Positions 33,614 to 42,809 are shown, numbered from the stretch's first letter. The stretch is 63,716 nt of DNA from Streptomyces sp. Ru73 (GCF_002920575.1 NZ_PQSQ01000041.1:1-63716), one strand, 5' to 3'. The notes: generated by a model from the letters alone, not told the origin. Translations and numbers: made by a program.

Positions 33614-33871
33614 TCAGCCCTCGCCGCCGTGCTCCGTCTCGTGCTGGAGGATGCACTGCTGCCAGCGGGCGAGGGCCTCGGCCCGGTCGCCGCCGGCGTC
33701 CTCGGCCGCGGTGATGAGCGCGTCGGCGGCCATCGCCGCGAGCCGGACGGCGATGTGGCAGGTGTCGCGCTGGGGGAGCGGCCGCAGCAGCTCCACCGCC
33801 CCCTCGCTGTCCCCGGCCAGCGCGCACGCGACGACGGCCATGGTCGTGCGGTCCCACTCGTACTCGGACAT
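33614..33871 (-). CDS. Small hypothetical helical protein
   Basis: The function is not recognised. The 85-residue soluble protein starts MSEYEWDRTTMAVVACALAGD and appears fully helical, with TPR-like spacing (ACALAGDSEGAVELLRPL) and LARWQQCILQH near the end. ATG 33871 was chosen because the longer reading frame's first 16 residues are basic and unlike a domain. No good ribosome site is visible. It is convergent with fbiC, whose conserved neighbourhood in streptomycetes may contain this gene. Confidence 0.6.
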   Translation of the reverse strand: MSEYEWDRTTMAVVACALAGDSEGAVELLRPLPQRDTCHIAVRLAAMAADALITAAEDAGGDRAEALARWQQCILQHETEHGGEG

Positions 33872-34104
33872 GGACGGAGCATGCCCACGGCGGGGGCGGA
33901 GGATGACTCCTGTGCCCATATTGCCCAGCTGAACGGAAAGTTCCGTTACCGATCAAAAGCCGCTCGATGGTCGCCTCTTCGCATTCCCTTCCTGCCCACT
34001 GATGGCTGAATCTTTGTCTATTACAGTGCCCTCCGTCAGACGGGCGTCACGAGGCGTCGGGAGCGGGAGCACGGCCGGGAGGGCGCAGTGCCGGGAGGGA
34101 CACA

Positions 34105-35214
34105 GTGAGCGCGAACGCCATCTGGGGCCGCGCCGAGCAGCAGGACTTCCGCAGCCGGGTGCGCGGCTGCCTCCTGGGCGGGGCGATCGGCGACGCCCTC
34201 GGGGCGGGCGCGGCCGACGCCTCCCTGGACGCCCTCCGCCAGGCACACGGCGCCGAGGGGCTCACCGACTACGTGCCCGTCTTCGGACGGCGCGGCGCCA
34301 TCACGGACGCCACCCAGCTCACCCTGTTCTCCGTCGACGGGCTCATACGGGCCCAGGTGCGCCGCGACACCGGTGCCTGGCACCCGCCCACCGACCTGTA
34401 CCGCGCCTACCGCCGCTGGGCCGTCACCCAGCACGACTGGGGCCCGGACGAGCGCCGCGCCGAGGACGGCTGGCTGGCCCGCGAGGAGTGGCTGTACGCC
34501 CGCCGCGCGCCGGCCCGCGACTGCCTCACCGGCCTCGGCGACCAGGTCATGGGCACCCTGGAGGCGCCCCGCAACCCGCAGGCCGACGGCGGCGGCGCGG
34601 TGATGCGCTCGGCGCCCTTCGGGCTGCTGGTCGGCTGGGAACCCCAGCTGGTCTTCCAGCTCGCCGTGGAGTGCGCGGCGCAGACCCACGGCCACCCGAC
34701 CGGCTACCTCGCGGCCGGCGCGTTCGCCGTCGTCGTCCACTCCCTCGCGCGCGGTGAGGACCTCGACAGCGCCGTCCAGAAGGCCCTGGCCCACCTGGCG
34801 ACCCGCCCCGGCCACGAGGACACCACGGACGCGCTCAAGCGCGCCCTGGGCGCCGTACGGCAGGGCATGCCCACCGCCGCCCGGGTCGAGGCGCTGGGGG
34901 AGGCCGGGGACGCCGCCGGCGCCCTCGCCGTCGCCGTGTACTGCGCGCTGGTCGCCGAGGACATCCGGCACGGGCTGCTGCTCGCCGTCAACCACGGCGG
35001 GCCCTCCGACGTCACCGGCGCGCTCTGCGGCAACCTGCTCGGCACGCTGCACGGCGAGACGGCGCTGCCGCCGGTCTGGCTGGTGGAGCTGGAGGGACGT
35101 GCCACCGTCCTCCAGCTCGCCGACGACTTCGCCATGGAGATGACCCAGGGGCCCGCACTGCACGGGCCCGGCAACTCGGCACCGGGCTGGCTGGCGCGCT
35201 ACCCGAGGGCGTAG
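34105..35214 (+). CDS. ADP-ribosylglycohydrolase-family protein with degenerate metal motifs
   Basis: The 369-residue all-helical ARH/DraG-fold protein begins with RVRGCLLGGAIGDALGA, the family's first helix. In active ARH enzymes two magnesium sites are bound by T-D/E-D-T and by D-S-D-S/T near the C-terminus. Here they read ITDATQL and NHGGPSDVTGAL: the second Asp of the first motif is Ala, and in the second motif the first Asp is Pro and the last Ser/Thr is Val. Removal of ADP-ribose is therefore doubtful; binding of ADP-ribosylated protein or a different hydrolysis is possible. GTG 34105 follows GGGAGGG. It stands alone, divergent from the small gene at 33614. Confidence 0.85.
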   Translation: MSANAIWGRAEQQDFRSRVRGCLLGGAIGDALGAGAADASLDALRQAHGAEGLTDYVPVFGRRGAITDATQLTLFSVDGLIRAQVRRDTGAWHPPTDLYRAYRRWAVTQHDWGPDERRAEDGWLAREEWLYARRAPARDCLTGLGDQVMGTLEAPRNPQADGGGAVMRSAPFGLLVGWEPQLVFQLAVECAAQTHGHPTGYLAAGAFAVVVHSLARGEDLDSAVQKALAHLATRPGHEDTTDALKRALGAVRQGMPTAARVEALGEAGDAAGALAVAVYCALVAEDIRHGLLLAVNHGGPSDVTGALCGNLLGTLHGETALPPVWLVELEGRATVLQLADDFAMEMTQGPALHGPGNSAPGWLARYPRA

Positions 35215-35266
35215 CACCCGCAGCCCCTCAGGGCGCGCAGTACCCGCAGCCTCTCTCAGGGCGCCG

Positions 35267-36823
35267 CTACACGGGCTTCTCCTGGCCCTGCGGAGCTGCC
35301 TGCCCGGGTACGGTCAGTGCCGCCGCGCCTCCGGAGCCGTCGTCGTCGCCGTCCGAGTTGATGCGCGCCAGCACCGCGTCCCGCTCCGGCGTGGCCTCCG
35401 GCTTCACCAGCCCGATCAGTACGAACAGCACCAGCGAGACGGCGACCGGCGAGACGATCTGGATCTGCAGCGACAGGCCCGCGATGCCGTAGTTCGTCAG
35501 CCAGAAGGCGAACAGTCCGGCCGCCCAGGAACCCAGCGCCGCCACCGGGCCGGAGCGGCGGAACACCGGCAGCATCCCCAGCAGGAACGGGATCGAGATC
35601 GGCCCGACCAGCCCGGCCACCCACTTGATCACGACCGAGATGATGCCGGCGAAGGCCGGCGAGTCCACCTGCGTCGCGATCGCCATCGACAGGCCGAGGA
35701 AGGCGAGCGTCGACAGCCGCGCCGCCACCAGTCCGGCGCGGTGCGTCCAGCCGCGGGCCTTCGCCGAGACGGCCGGCGCGATGTCCCGGGTGAAGACCGC
35801 CGAGATGGCGTTGGCGTCCGAGGAGCACATCGCCATCGTGTGCGAGAAGAAGCCCACGATGACCAGCCCCAGCAGGCCGTGCGGCAGCAGCCGCTCGGTC
35901 AGCAGCGCGTACGAGTCCGACGCGTCCGGCTTCTCCGCCTTGACCAGCAGCGGCGCGACCCACATCGGGAAGAACAGCACCAGCGGCCAGACGAACCACA
36001 GCACCGCCGACAGCCGGGCCGAGCGCTGCGCCTCCCGGGCGCTGCCCGTGGCCATGTAGCGCTGCGCCTGGTTCCACATGCCGCCGCTGTACTCGAAGGT
36101 CTTGATGAACAGGTAGGCCAGCAGGAAGGTCAGCGTGTACGGGCCGACGGTCGGCTGCGTGTGGGTGTCCGGCAGGTCGCCCCACACGGTCCACAGGGCG
36201 CTGACGCCGCCCAGCTCGGCCAGCACGGTCACCAGCATCGCCAGGCCCGCCAGCAGCTGGATCACGAACTGCCCCAGCTCGGTGAGGGCGTCCGCCCAGA
36301 GCCCGCCGACCGTGCAGTACACGGCCGTGACCACGCCCGTGATCAGGATGCCCTGGTTGATCGACACCCCGGTGAACACGGACAGCAGGGTCGCGATCGC
36401 GGCCCACTTGGCGCCCACGTCCACGATCTTCAGCAGCACGCCGGACCAGGCGAGCGCCTGCTGGGTGGGCAGGTTGTAGCGCGCCTTGAGGTATTCGAGG
36501 GGGGACGCGACGTGCAGCCGGGAGCGCAGCCGGTTCAGCCGGCCCGCGAAGAGTCTGGCCCCGATGGCGATGCCGATCGCGATGGGGAAGGACCAGGTGA
36601 CGTACGAGGTGATGCCGTACTGGTAGGCGATGCCCGCGTACCCGGTGAACATCACGGCGCTGTATCCGGACATGTGGTGCGAGATGCCGGACAGCCACCA
36701 CGGCATCCGGCCGCCCGCCGTGAAGAAGTCGCTCACGTCGTCGACGCGTTTGTGCGACCAGACGCCGATGCCGACCATGACGCCGAAGTAACCGATGAGC
36801 ACAGCCCAGTCGAGACCGTTCAT
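35267..36823 (-). CDS. Sodium:solute symporter family transporter
   Basis: This 518-residue membrane protein has about 13 hydrophobic segments and the sodium-symporter signature YSAVMFTGYAGIAYQYG at about 50-70. GRLNRLRSRLHVASPLEYLKARYN, the helix 3-4 loop typical of the SSS family, follows. The soluble C-terminus is short and Gly/Ala-rich. ATG 36823 has GGAGGGGG directly upstream. It likely imports a sugar, carboxylate, amino acid or vitamin with Na+; the sequence does not tell which. It is convergent with the ARH gene and separated from the SDR by 361 bases. Confidence 0.9.
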   Translation of the reverse strand: MNGLDWAVLIGYFGVMVGIGVWSHKRVDDVSDFFTAGGRMPWWLSGISHHMSGYSAVMFTGYAGIAYQYGITSYVTWSFPIAIGIAIGARLFAGRLNRLRSRLHVASPLEYLKARYNLPTQQALAWSGVLLKIVDVGAKWAAIATLLSVFTGVSINQGILITGVVTAVYCTVGGLWADALTELGQFVIQLLAGLAMLVTVLAELGGVSALWTVWGDLPDTHTQPTVGPYTLTFLLAYLFIKTFEYSGGMWNQAQRYMATGSAREAQRSARLSAVLWFVWPLVLFFPMWVAPLLVKAEKPDASDSYALLTERLLPHGLLGLVIVGFFSHTMAMCSSDANAISAVFTRDIAPAVSAKARGWTHRAGLVAARLSTLAFLGLSMAIATQVDSPAFAGIISVVIKWVAGLVGPISIPFLLGMLPVFRRSGPVAALGSWAAGLFAFWLTNYGIAGLSLQIQIVSPVAVSLVLFVLIGLVKPEATPERDAVLARINSDGDDDGSGGAAALTVPGQAAPQGQEKPV

Positions 36824-37184
36824 GCCCCCTCCAAGGGGTCCGCCTTGTGAACGTGCAAGAACGCAAACGCACTTCGCCTCGGCGGCGCCCCCGTGCGGGA
36901 GTGGGGACTTCGGGGATTGAACCGTTGGCGCGGAGCCCGGTCAAGGGGGTTCGTAGGTCATGGATATGAACATCAGTCACCTAACCGAACGATTTTACCG
37001 TCTCTTGACTCCACGCCTCGTTGTCGTGCCCACGGCGGCGACCGCACCATGAGCGGACACTTCGCCAGGCTCCGCGCACGCGTCGGCACCCCACGGGAGC
37101 GGGATCCCGTGCGGTGCGGAGAGGAGGTCGTTCGCAGGCGGGTGCCGTGGGGCGCCCGGTCGGTACGGCGCGCCCCGATACGCA
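36824..37184. other. 361-base gap without a gene, SSS promoter region
   Basis: No coding frame here shows a domain or a ribosome site. On the minus strand 14 bases before the symporter ATG lies a run of GCGTT-type direct repeats (36845-36870). The stretch 36950-37015 is AT-rich and may hold a promoter. The rest shows nothing distinct. Confidence 0.4.
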
Positions 37185-37970
37185 TCAGCGCATCAGCTCA
37201 CCCGCGTTCACCAGCAGCGACTGACCCGTGATCGCCCGCGCCCGGTCGGACGCGAGGAACACCGCGGCCTCCGCCACGTCACCGTCCGTGGCCGGCTCCG
37301 GCAGTGCCATGCGTTCCGCCAGCCGGTCCCGCACCGCCTGCTCCGGTACGCCCTCGGACTCCGCCGTCATCCGTACGTACGCCTCGACCTGCGGGCCCCA
37401 CATCCAGCCCGGCTGGACGGTGTTCACCCGTATCCGGTCCGGGCCCAGCTCGCGCGCCAGCGAGTACATCGCGGACACCAGTGCCCCCTTGGACGCCGCG
37501 TACGCCGCCTGCCGCACCTGTGACGGCGCGGCCACCGACGACTGGGTGCCGATCATCACGACCGAGCCGCCGCCGCGCGCCCGCATCGAGGGCAGGCAGG
37601 CCCGCGTCATGCGCAGCGTTCCGAAGAGGTTGACGTCCACCACCCGCTGCCAGGCGGCGAAGTCCGCGTCCGCCAGCCCGCCGAAGTACGCGTCCAGCGC
37701 GGCCACGTGGACCACCGCGTCCACCCCGCCGAACCGCTCCTCGGCGAGTCCGGCCAGCGCCGCGCACTGCGCCTCGTCCGCGATGTCGGTCGCCCGCCAG
37801 GCCGTCCAGCCGCCCGCCGGGTCGATGCGCTCGGCGCACGCGGCGAGCCGGGCCTCCGTGCGCGCGCCCAGGACGACGAACGCCCCGTCCCGCACGCACG
37901 CCTCCGCGACGCGGAACCCGAGCCCCGGCCCGACGCCCGACACGATGACGGTCTTGCCCTGCAGGAGCAT
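37185..37970 (-). CDS. SDR family oxidoreductase
   Basis: This 261-residue short-chain dehydrogenase has the Rossmann motif VSGVGPGLGFRVA (TGxxxGxG type with Ser for Thr), VHVAALDAYFGG in place of NNAG, and the active-site pair Y and K in YAASKGALVSA. The catalytic Ser is in MIGTQSS. ATG 37970 is preferred over GTG 37988 because GGAGGGG is correctly placed. The shared operator pattern lies 21 bases upstream at 37991-38005, which ties this gene to the catabolic regulon. It would oxidise a hydroxy group or reduce a ketone of an unknown intermediate. Confidence 0.92.
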   Translation of the reverse strand: MLLQGKTVIVSGVGPGLGFRVAEACVRDGAFVVLGARTEARLAACAERIDPAGGWTAWRATDIADEAQCAALAGLAEERFGGVDAVVHVAALDAYFGGLADADFAAWQRVVDVNLFGTLRMTRACLPSMRARGGGSVVMIGTQSSVAAPSQVRQAAYAASKGALVSAMYSLARELGPDRIRVNTVQPGWMWGPQVEAYVRMTAESEGVPEQAVRDRLAERMALPEPATDGDVAEAAVFLASDRARAITGQSLLVNAGELMR

Positions 37971-37990
37971 GCGATCCCCTCCGGCCACGG

Positions 37991-38005
37991 CTGACGGGCC
38001 GTCAG
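37991..38005. promoter_or_regulatory. Operator CTGACGGGCCGTCAG before the SDR gene
   Basis: A perfect 15-base palindrome of the shared pattern lies 21 bases before the SDR start codon, much as the site at 21517 lies before the LLM gene. Operator and start are both on the 3' side of the aminotransferase gene. Confidence 0.72.
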
Positions 38006-38135
38006 CGTAGGCGCGGAGGGGAGCGGTGCGGAAGGGTTCCTGCGAGTACGGGGCGCGGCGTCCGGGCGCGGCGGCCCGACCGAGGGTCTCGTGGGCCGGG
38101 TGCCCGGCCGCCGCCGCGGGCCGGTGCCGGGTGCC

Positions 38136-39350
38136 TCAGCGGAGGGCGGCCCCCAGGCGGCGCAGGCCCTCCTGGATCTCCTCCGGCGAGTGCGTCACGA
38201 ACGACAGCCGCATGGCCCCCGGGTCGGCCTGACCGGCGAAGAACGGCGCGCCCGGCACGTACGCCACGTCGTGCTCGGCCACCGACGGCAGCAGCTCCGT
38301 CGCGTCGTACCCGGCCGGCAGCTGCGCCCAGACGAACATCCCGCCCGTGGGACGGTTCCAGCGCGACCCCGCGGGCAGCGCCTCCGCCAGCCCGGCCAGC
38401 AGCGCGTCCCGCCGGTCGCGGTAGGCGCCGGTCACCCGCTCCAGATGCCCGGCCAGGTCGGCGTGCGCCAGGTAGTACGCCGTCGCCGCCTGGTCGACCG
38501 TCGAGGTGTGCAGGTCGGCGGCCTGCTTGGCGATCACGCAGGCGCGGCGCAGTTCTGCCGGCGCGCGCAGCCAGCCCAGCCGCAGCCCCGGCGCCAGGAT
38601 CTTGGAGAACGAGCCGAGCAGCGCCGTACGGTCCTCGGCCCCCGGGAAGGTGGCCAGCCACGGCACCGCCTCGCCCTCGAAGCGCAGCTCGCCGTACGGG
38701 TCGTCCTCCACGATCCACATGCCCCGGCGCGCGGCGACCGCACCGATCGCGGCCCGGCGCTCGGCAGGCAGCGTGCGCCCCGTCGGATTCTGGAACGTCG
38801 GCACCGTGTACAGCAGCTTCGGCCGCTCCCGGGCCACGATCTCGTCCAGCGCCTCGGGGATCAGCCCGTCGTCGTCGCACGGCACCGGCACGACCCGCGC
38901 ACCGGCGAACGAGAAGATCTGCAGGGCCGCGAGGTAACAGGGGTCCTCCACGACCACCGTGTCGCCCGGCTCCAGCAGCGCGGTCGTCAGCAGCGTGAGC
39001 CCCTGCTGCGAGCCGGTGGTGATCAGCACGTCGTCGGCGCCCGTGGCCAGCCCGCGCCCGGTGGCCCGCTCGGCGACGATCCCGCGCAGCGCCGGGTCGC
39101 CCTCGGTCGTCGAGTACTGCAACGCCTGCTGCGGCCGGTCGGCCAGCACCCGCCCGAAGGCGTCGGCTATCCCCGCCGTGTCGAACAGCTCCGGCGCCGG
39201 CAGCCCGCCGGCGAACGAGATCACCTCGGGCCGCGCGGTCAGCGCCAGGATCTCCCGTACGGGCGAGGCCCCCGTCCGCGACGCCCGCCCGGCAAGCCCG
39301 GGAACGGGCGCCGTGGTGGCGACGGTGGGTGCGGTGGCGGTTTCCGGCAT
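38136..39350 (-). CDS. PLP-dependent aminotransferase (fold type I, LysN/MocR-like)
   Basis: The 404-residue enzyme has ISFAGGLPAPELF, ITTGSQQGL, YTVPTFQNPTG (substrate-binding Asn and Pro), DDPYGEL (PLP-binding Asp and Tyr) and GSFSKILAPGLRLGW with the Schiff-base Lys. This is the 2-aminoadipate/aromatic aminotransferase-like branch without a DNA-binding domain. The first 30 residues are Ala/Thr/Pro-rich. GGGAG lies 13 bases before the ATG. It is downstream of, and same strand as, no close partner; the gene at 39545 is divergent with 194 bases between. Substrate probably an alpha-keto acid with glutamate. Confidence 0.92.
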   Translation of the reverse strand: MPETATAPTVATTAPVPGLAGRASRTGASPVREILALTARPEVISFAGGLPAPELFDTAGIADAFGRVLADRPQQALQYSTTEGDPALRGIVAERATGRGLATGADDVLITTGSQQGLTLLTTALLEPGDTVVVEDPCYLAALQIFSFAGARVVPVPCDDDGLIPEALDEIVARERPKLLYTVPTFQNPTGRTLPAERRAAIGAVAARRGMWIVEDDPYGELRFEGEAVPWLATFPGAEDRTALLGSFSKILAPGLRLGWLRAPAELRRACVIAKQAADLHTSTVDQAATAYYLAHADLAGHLERVTGAYRDRRDALLAGLAEALPAGSRWNRPTGGMFVWAQLPAGYDATELLPSVAEHDVAYVPGAPFFAGQADPGAMRLSFVTHSPEEIQEGLRRLGAALR

Positions 39351-39381
39351 GGCGGCTGACTCCCATCACTCGTGCCGCGCC

Positions 39382-39401
39382 AACGCCGTTAACCAGCGTT
39401 A
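39382..39401. promoter_or_regulatory. Possible operator in the aminotransferase divergent gap
   Basis: Inverted repeat AACGC-N9-GCGTT contains a second repeat, TAACCAGCGTTA. It lies 32 bases before the aminotransferase start and 144 before the gene at 39545. The assignment is weak and rests only on symmetry and place. Confidence 0.35.
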
Positions 39402-39544
39402 GCTGCAGTAGTCATGGAGCTTATGCCGGTAAACGTCCGGCGTGCATGACTTTCCACATCCTGGGCCGCCAAAGACACACCTCTCGCCATGGAAGCGGTC
39501 GCGACCCTCCTCATCTGATGCCCTGTCAGCTACACCTGGCTGCC

Positions 39545-40384
39545 ATGACCGAAGACACCAGGAGCGAGACGTACGGGGAGCTGGCCGCCGTCGGGCCGTA
39601 CGGCGTGCGCCCGGGGCACGCGCTGATCACCATGGTCGAGCCGCACCCCGGCCAGGAGCGCGCCTACAACCGCTGGTACGAGGACGACCATTTCATCGCC
39701 GGCGCGATGGCCATGCCGTGGATCTTCGCGGGGCGCCGCTGGGTCGCCACCCGCGACCTGCAGCTCCTCCGCTATCCCGACCCGTCGGCGGTGGCCGACC
39801 CGGTCACGGCCGGCTGCTACCTGACGACGTACTGGCTCACCGAGGGCCGCTACGACGACCACATGCGCTGGACGGTGGCGATCAACCGGCGCCTCAACCG
39901 CGACGGCCGGGTCCACCAGGGCCGCACCCACGTCTTCACGGCCTTCCAGGACCACGAGGCGACCGTGTACCGGGACGGCGCGGCGGGCCCGCGGGATTTC
40001 CACGCGCTGGACCATCCGTATGCGGGCCTGGTTCTCCAGGTGATCGACGCCGAGGGGCCGCAGCAGCGCGCTGAACTGCTGGAGTGGCTGAGTACCCGGC
40101 ACCTGCCGGACCGGCTCGCCGGTTCGCGTGCCGCGCTGGTCACGGTCTTCCGGCCGACGCCGCTGCCCGCGGACCGGATGGCGTACGTCCAGCAGGTGGC
40201 CGGCGTGGACACGCGGCTGACGCTGCTGTGGTTCCTGGAGGCCGACCCGCGCGCGTGCTGGGCGAACACCTTCGAGGGGCTGGACGCCGAGGTGGCGGCT
40301 TCCGGACTGGGGCGGGTGGAGCTGGTCGCGCCCTTCCTGCCGACCGTGCCCGGAACGGACGGCTACGTCGACCAACTCCGCTGA
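39545..40384 (+). CDS. Hypothetical protein, EthD-like dimeric-barrel style
   Basis: I do not recognise this 279-residue soluble protein as a named family. It shows an internal duplication in style: each half holds segments such as LITMVEPHPGQERAYNRWYEDDH and LVLQVIDAEGPQQRAELLEWLSTRHLP, which resemble ferredoxin-like alpha-beta barrels of the EthD type. WYEDDHF and LPD are typical for these. ATG 39545 was chosen as the first codon of the domain; no clear ribosome site precedes it, so it may be leaderless. It is divergent from the aminotransferase, and a hairpin closes it. Confidence 0.75.
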   Translation: MTEDTRSETYGELAAVGPYGVRPGHALITMVEPHPGQERAYNRWYEDDHFIAGAMAMPWIFAGRRWVATRDLQLLRYPDPSAVADPVTAGCYLTTYWLTEGRYDDHMRWTVAINRRLNRDGRVHQGRTHVFTAFQDHEATVYRDGAAGPRDFHALDHPYAGLVLQVIDAEGPQQRAELLEWLSTRHLPDRLAGSRAALVTVFRPTPLPADRMAYVQQVAGVDTRLTLLWFLEADPRACWANTFEGLDAEVAASGLGRVELVAPFLPTVPGTDGYVDQLR

Positions 40385-40403
40385 CGGGGAGGAGATCAGC
40401 GGA
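40377..40403. terminator. Hairpin across the stop codon of the 39545 gene
   Basis: TCCGCTGA and TCAGCGGA pair over an 11-base loop, beginning in the last codons. The position suggests a terminator, although the stem is only 8 bp. Confidence 0.45.
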
Positions 40404-40629
40404 CGGGCAGGGAGCGGCTGGACCGGGGGCGTGTGAGCCGAGCCCCCTCGGCCGGGACGGCGATCCAGTCGAGAGGGCTCTGTGCGGTGGGTAATGCAGT
40501 GGTGCGATGGAATTGTTGTGCGGTGGTGCCGATATGGAGTTATGAGACCGCGGGGTGAATTGGGCAGGTGCTGAGGGGTGGCCCGCGCCAGGAGGACGCG
40601 GACGTCTGAGGGCTGGTACGAGAGCCCGC

Positions 40630-40839
40630 TCAGGCCAGGTCGTACGTGCCGGCGCCGACCTCGGCCACGAACGTGCTCCAGGCCGCGGTGTCGAACGTCA
40701 GGCGGGGGCCGTCGGGGTCCTTGGAGTCGCGCACCGCGATGGCCTCGGTGGTGGGTACGGCGACCTCGACGCAGGCTCCGTTGCCACCGGAGTACGAGGA
40801 CTTCTTCCAGGAAAATGCGGAATTGGGCTTGATGGCCAT
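40630..40839 (-). CDS. DUF397 domain protein, partner of the XRE regulator
   Basis: This 69-residue protein has the DUF397 pattern: WKKSSYSGGNGACVEVA at the N-terminus, AVRDSKDPDGPRLTFDTAAW in the middle, and a short conserved end. DUF397 proteins are encoded beside XRE/DUF5753 regulators in streptomycetes (whiJ-like systems) and are thought to modulate them. ATG 40839 was chosen over the GTG two codons upstream because GGAG is five bases away. The regulator lies 292 bases upstream on the same strand. Confidence 0.92.
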   Translation of the reverse strand: MAIKPNSAFSWKKSSYSGGNGACVEVAVPTTEAIAVRDSKDPDGPRLTFDTAAWSTFVAEVGAGTYDLA

Positions 40840-41131
40840 GTTCACTCCGACTCACTCTGGGTTGCCGCGACTTGGCGCGGATTCGGTATGCATGACGCTA
40901 CGCGCCAACATCACCGACGCCAGAGGGGTGTCACCCATCCGTATGGCATATTTCTTGATCTCTTTCCAAGAGAACTTGAGCGGGTGTACCTTGCCCCGCT
41001 CGCCATTCCGGAATGGTTCTTCCAGTGGCCGGGCAGGCGCTTTCCCGCCAGGTCACAGGGCTGGCGGGACATTGCGGCGACCTGCGGGCGGTGGCGCTCA
41101 GTGATCCGGGGCGCCGGATCGGCCGGCCGGC

Positions 41132-41998
41132 TCAGCCGGTGCTGTCGGCGTGCTGCTTCGCCGCCTCGGCGATGAATTCCCGGCTCTGGTCGGCATTGAG
41201 CGCCTGGGCGCGCAAGTGCTCGTACATGATCGTGTACTTGTGCACGTCGTTGGTCTTCTCCAGGTACAGGTCGCTCGTGACGCCCTCGATGTACACCACG
41301 CTGGAGTCGGCCGCGTCGTCGAACTCCAGGATCGAGAACGTGCCGGACATGCCGGCGTGCGCCCCGGTGTCGTACGGCAGTACCTGCACCGTCACGTGCG
41401 GCAGCTTGCTGATCTCCACGAGGTGTTCCAGCTGCTCGCGCATGATGAGGTGGCTGCCGACGACGCGGCGCAGCGCGCTCTCGTCCAGCACGACCCAGAG
41501 GCGCAGCGGGTTCTGCGGGTCGCTGACCCGCTCCTGGCGCCGCATCCGCACCTGGATGCGCTTCTCCAGCTGGTCCGGGGCCAGCTCCGGCACGGTGCCG
41601 GGGATCACGGCCTCCGCGTAGCCGGGCGTCTGCAGCAGGCCGGGCACGAGCAGCGACTCGTACACCCGCAGCGAGGCCGCCTCCGTCTCGAGGCCGATGT
41701 AGACGCTGTACGGGATGTCGCCGAAGGCGTGCCACCAGCCCTGCTGGCGGGAGTCCTTCGCCATCTGCATCAGCGAATCGACGATGCGGTGGTCGTCGAC
41801 CTCGTACACGCCGCAGAGATCGCGGACGTCGCGCTGGCTGATGCTGCGACGGCCGTTCTCCAGCCTGCTGATCTTCGACTGCGAGACCAGCAGGCGCTCC
41901 GCGACCTCCTCCGCGGTCATGCCCTTGAGCTCCCGGAGCCTGCGCAGCTCCTGGCCCAACCGGCGTCGCCTGACGGTGGGATTCACATTGGACGCCAC
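41132..41998 (-). CDS. XRE-family regulator with DUF5753 domain (WhiJ-like)
   Basis: The 288-residue protein has an N-terminal helix-turn-helix (LGQELRRLRELKGMTAEEVA to SRLENGRRSI, residues about 12-65). The DUF5753 ligand-binding-like region follows, with YIGLETEAASLRVYESLLVPGLLQT and VVLDESALRRVVG. GTG 41998 was chosen because GGAGG is ten bases upstream and the conserved N-terminus starts there. Such regulators sit with a DUF397 protein, as here. They affect development and antibiotic production in streptomycetes, but targets are rarely known. Confidence 0.93.
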   Translation of the reverse strand: MASNVNPTVRRRRLGQELRRLRELKGMTAEEVAERLLVSQSKISRLENGRRSISQRDVRDLCGVYEVDDHRIVDSLMQMAKDSRQQGWWHAFGDIPYSVYIGLETEAASLRVYESLLVPGLLQTPGYAEAVIPGTVPELAPDQLEKRIQVRMRRQERVSDPQNPLRLWVVLDESALRRVVGSHLIMREQLEHLVEISKLPHVTVQVLPYDTGAHAGMSGTFSILEFDDAADSSVVYIEGVTSDLYLEKTNDVHKYTIMYEHLRAQALNADQSREFIAEAAKQHADSTG

Positions 41999-42809
41999 GG
42001 GACGTGCACCTCCGGCTCCGGACTGCTGTTTTTTCCTGTTCAGCAGACTGCCACCACCGGTCGGTACCGCGCTGGGAAATGGCCGGACAAGGTGGGTGCG
42101 GGGACCAGAGCCGCTACGGGATGCGGCGGGCCGGGACGCGCCGCTGGGACGTACGGGCGGATACCGGGAGCGCGTACGGATGCCCGGCGCTTCCCGGAAC
42201 CGGTACGCCGGCTCGGGAGACGGGGAGCGTGCGCGGGCGTGTGGCCCGTTCAAGCGCGGGCGTACGGGCCGTTGCGGCCCGGTCGCCAGGTGGACGGACC
42301 GAGACGGCCCGGCCGGCGTGCGGGGCCGGTACGCGGGCGCACGCGCCGTTCGGGCGGGCGCCTGGCGCGCGGGCAGGCGTGCGGACAAGCGGCGCGGGCG
42401 AGCGTGCGCGGACAAGCGCGCGGGGTGGCGGGTCTGCCGTCGTCCAGAACGGCAGGCCCGCCACCCCGCGCTTGGTGCGGCTCCCGGACGGGACCTGGGG
42501 GCGGTGCTGTCGGTACCGCGGTGTGTCGCCGGGTGCCGCGTCGCCGGCTGTTCCGCCGCCGGGTGCTCCGTGTTGGCGGGCGGTTCGTCGCCGGGCGCTA
42601 CGTTGTCGGTGTCGTCGGTCGATGATGTCGATGATGACTGGCCGGTCGTGTTCTTGCTGGGACTGCGGTGCTGCGTGGGGGGTTGGTGCCGCGGACGGGG
42701 ACTCCGGCGGGCGGCCGTCGCGCGCTGCTGCCGCGCGAACACCGCACGTGCCGGTACCGCCAGGGATCGGCGGCGTCCTGCTGCTGTCCGTCCGCTCCTG
42801 CTCGTCCGG
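41999..42809. other. 811-base gap without a supported gene
   Basis: All long frames here are low-complexity Arg/Gly/Ala strings without domain or ribosome site. The stretch 42230-42420 is built of related GCGCGGGCGTNCGG-type words, for example GCGCGGGCGTGTGGCCCGTT and GCGCGGGCGTACGGGCCGTT near 42231 and 42258. GGACAAGCG occurs twice near 42381 and 42411. It may be decayed coding DNA or a GC-rich leader of the XRE gene. I see no mobile element. Confidence 0.5.
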
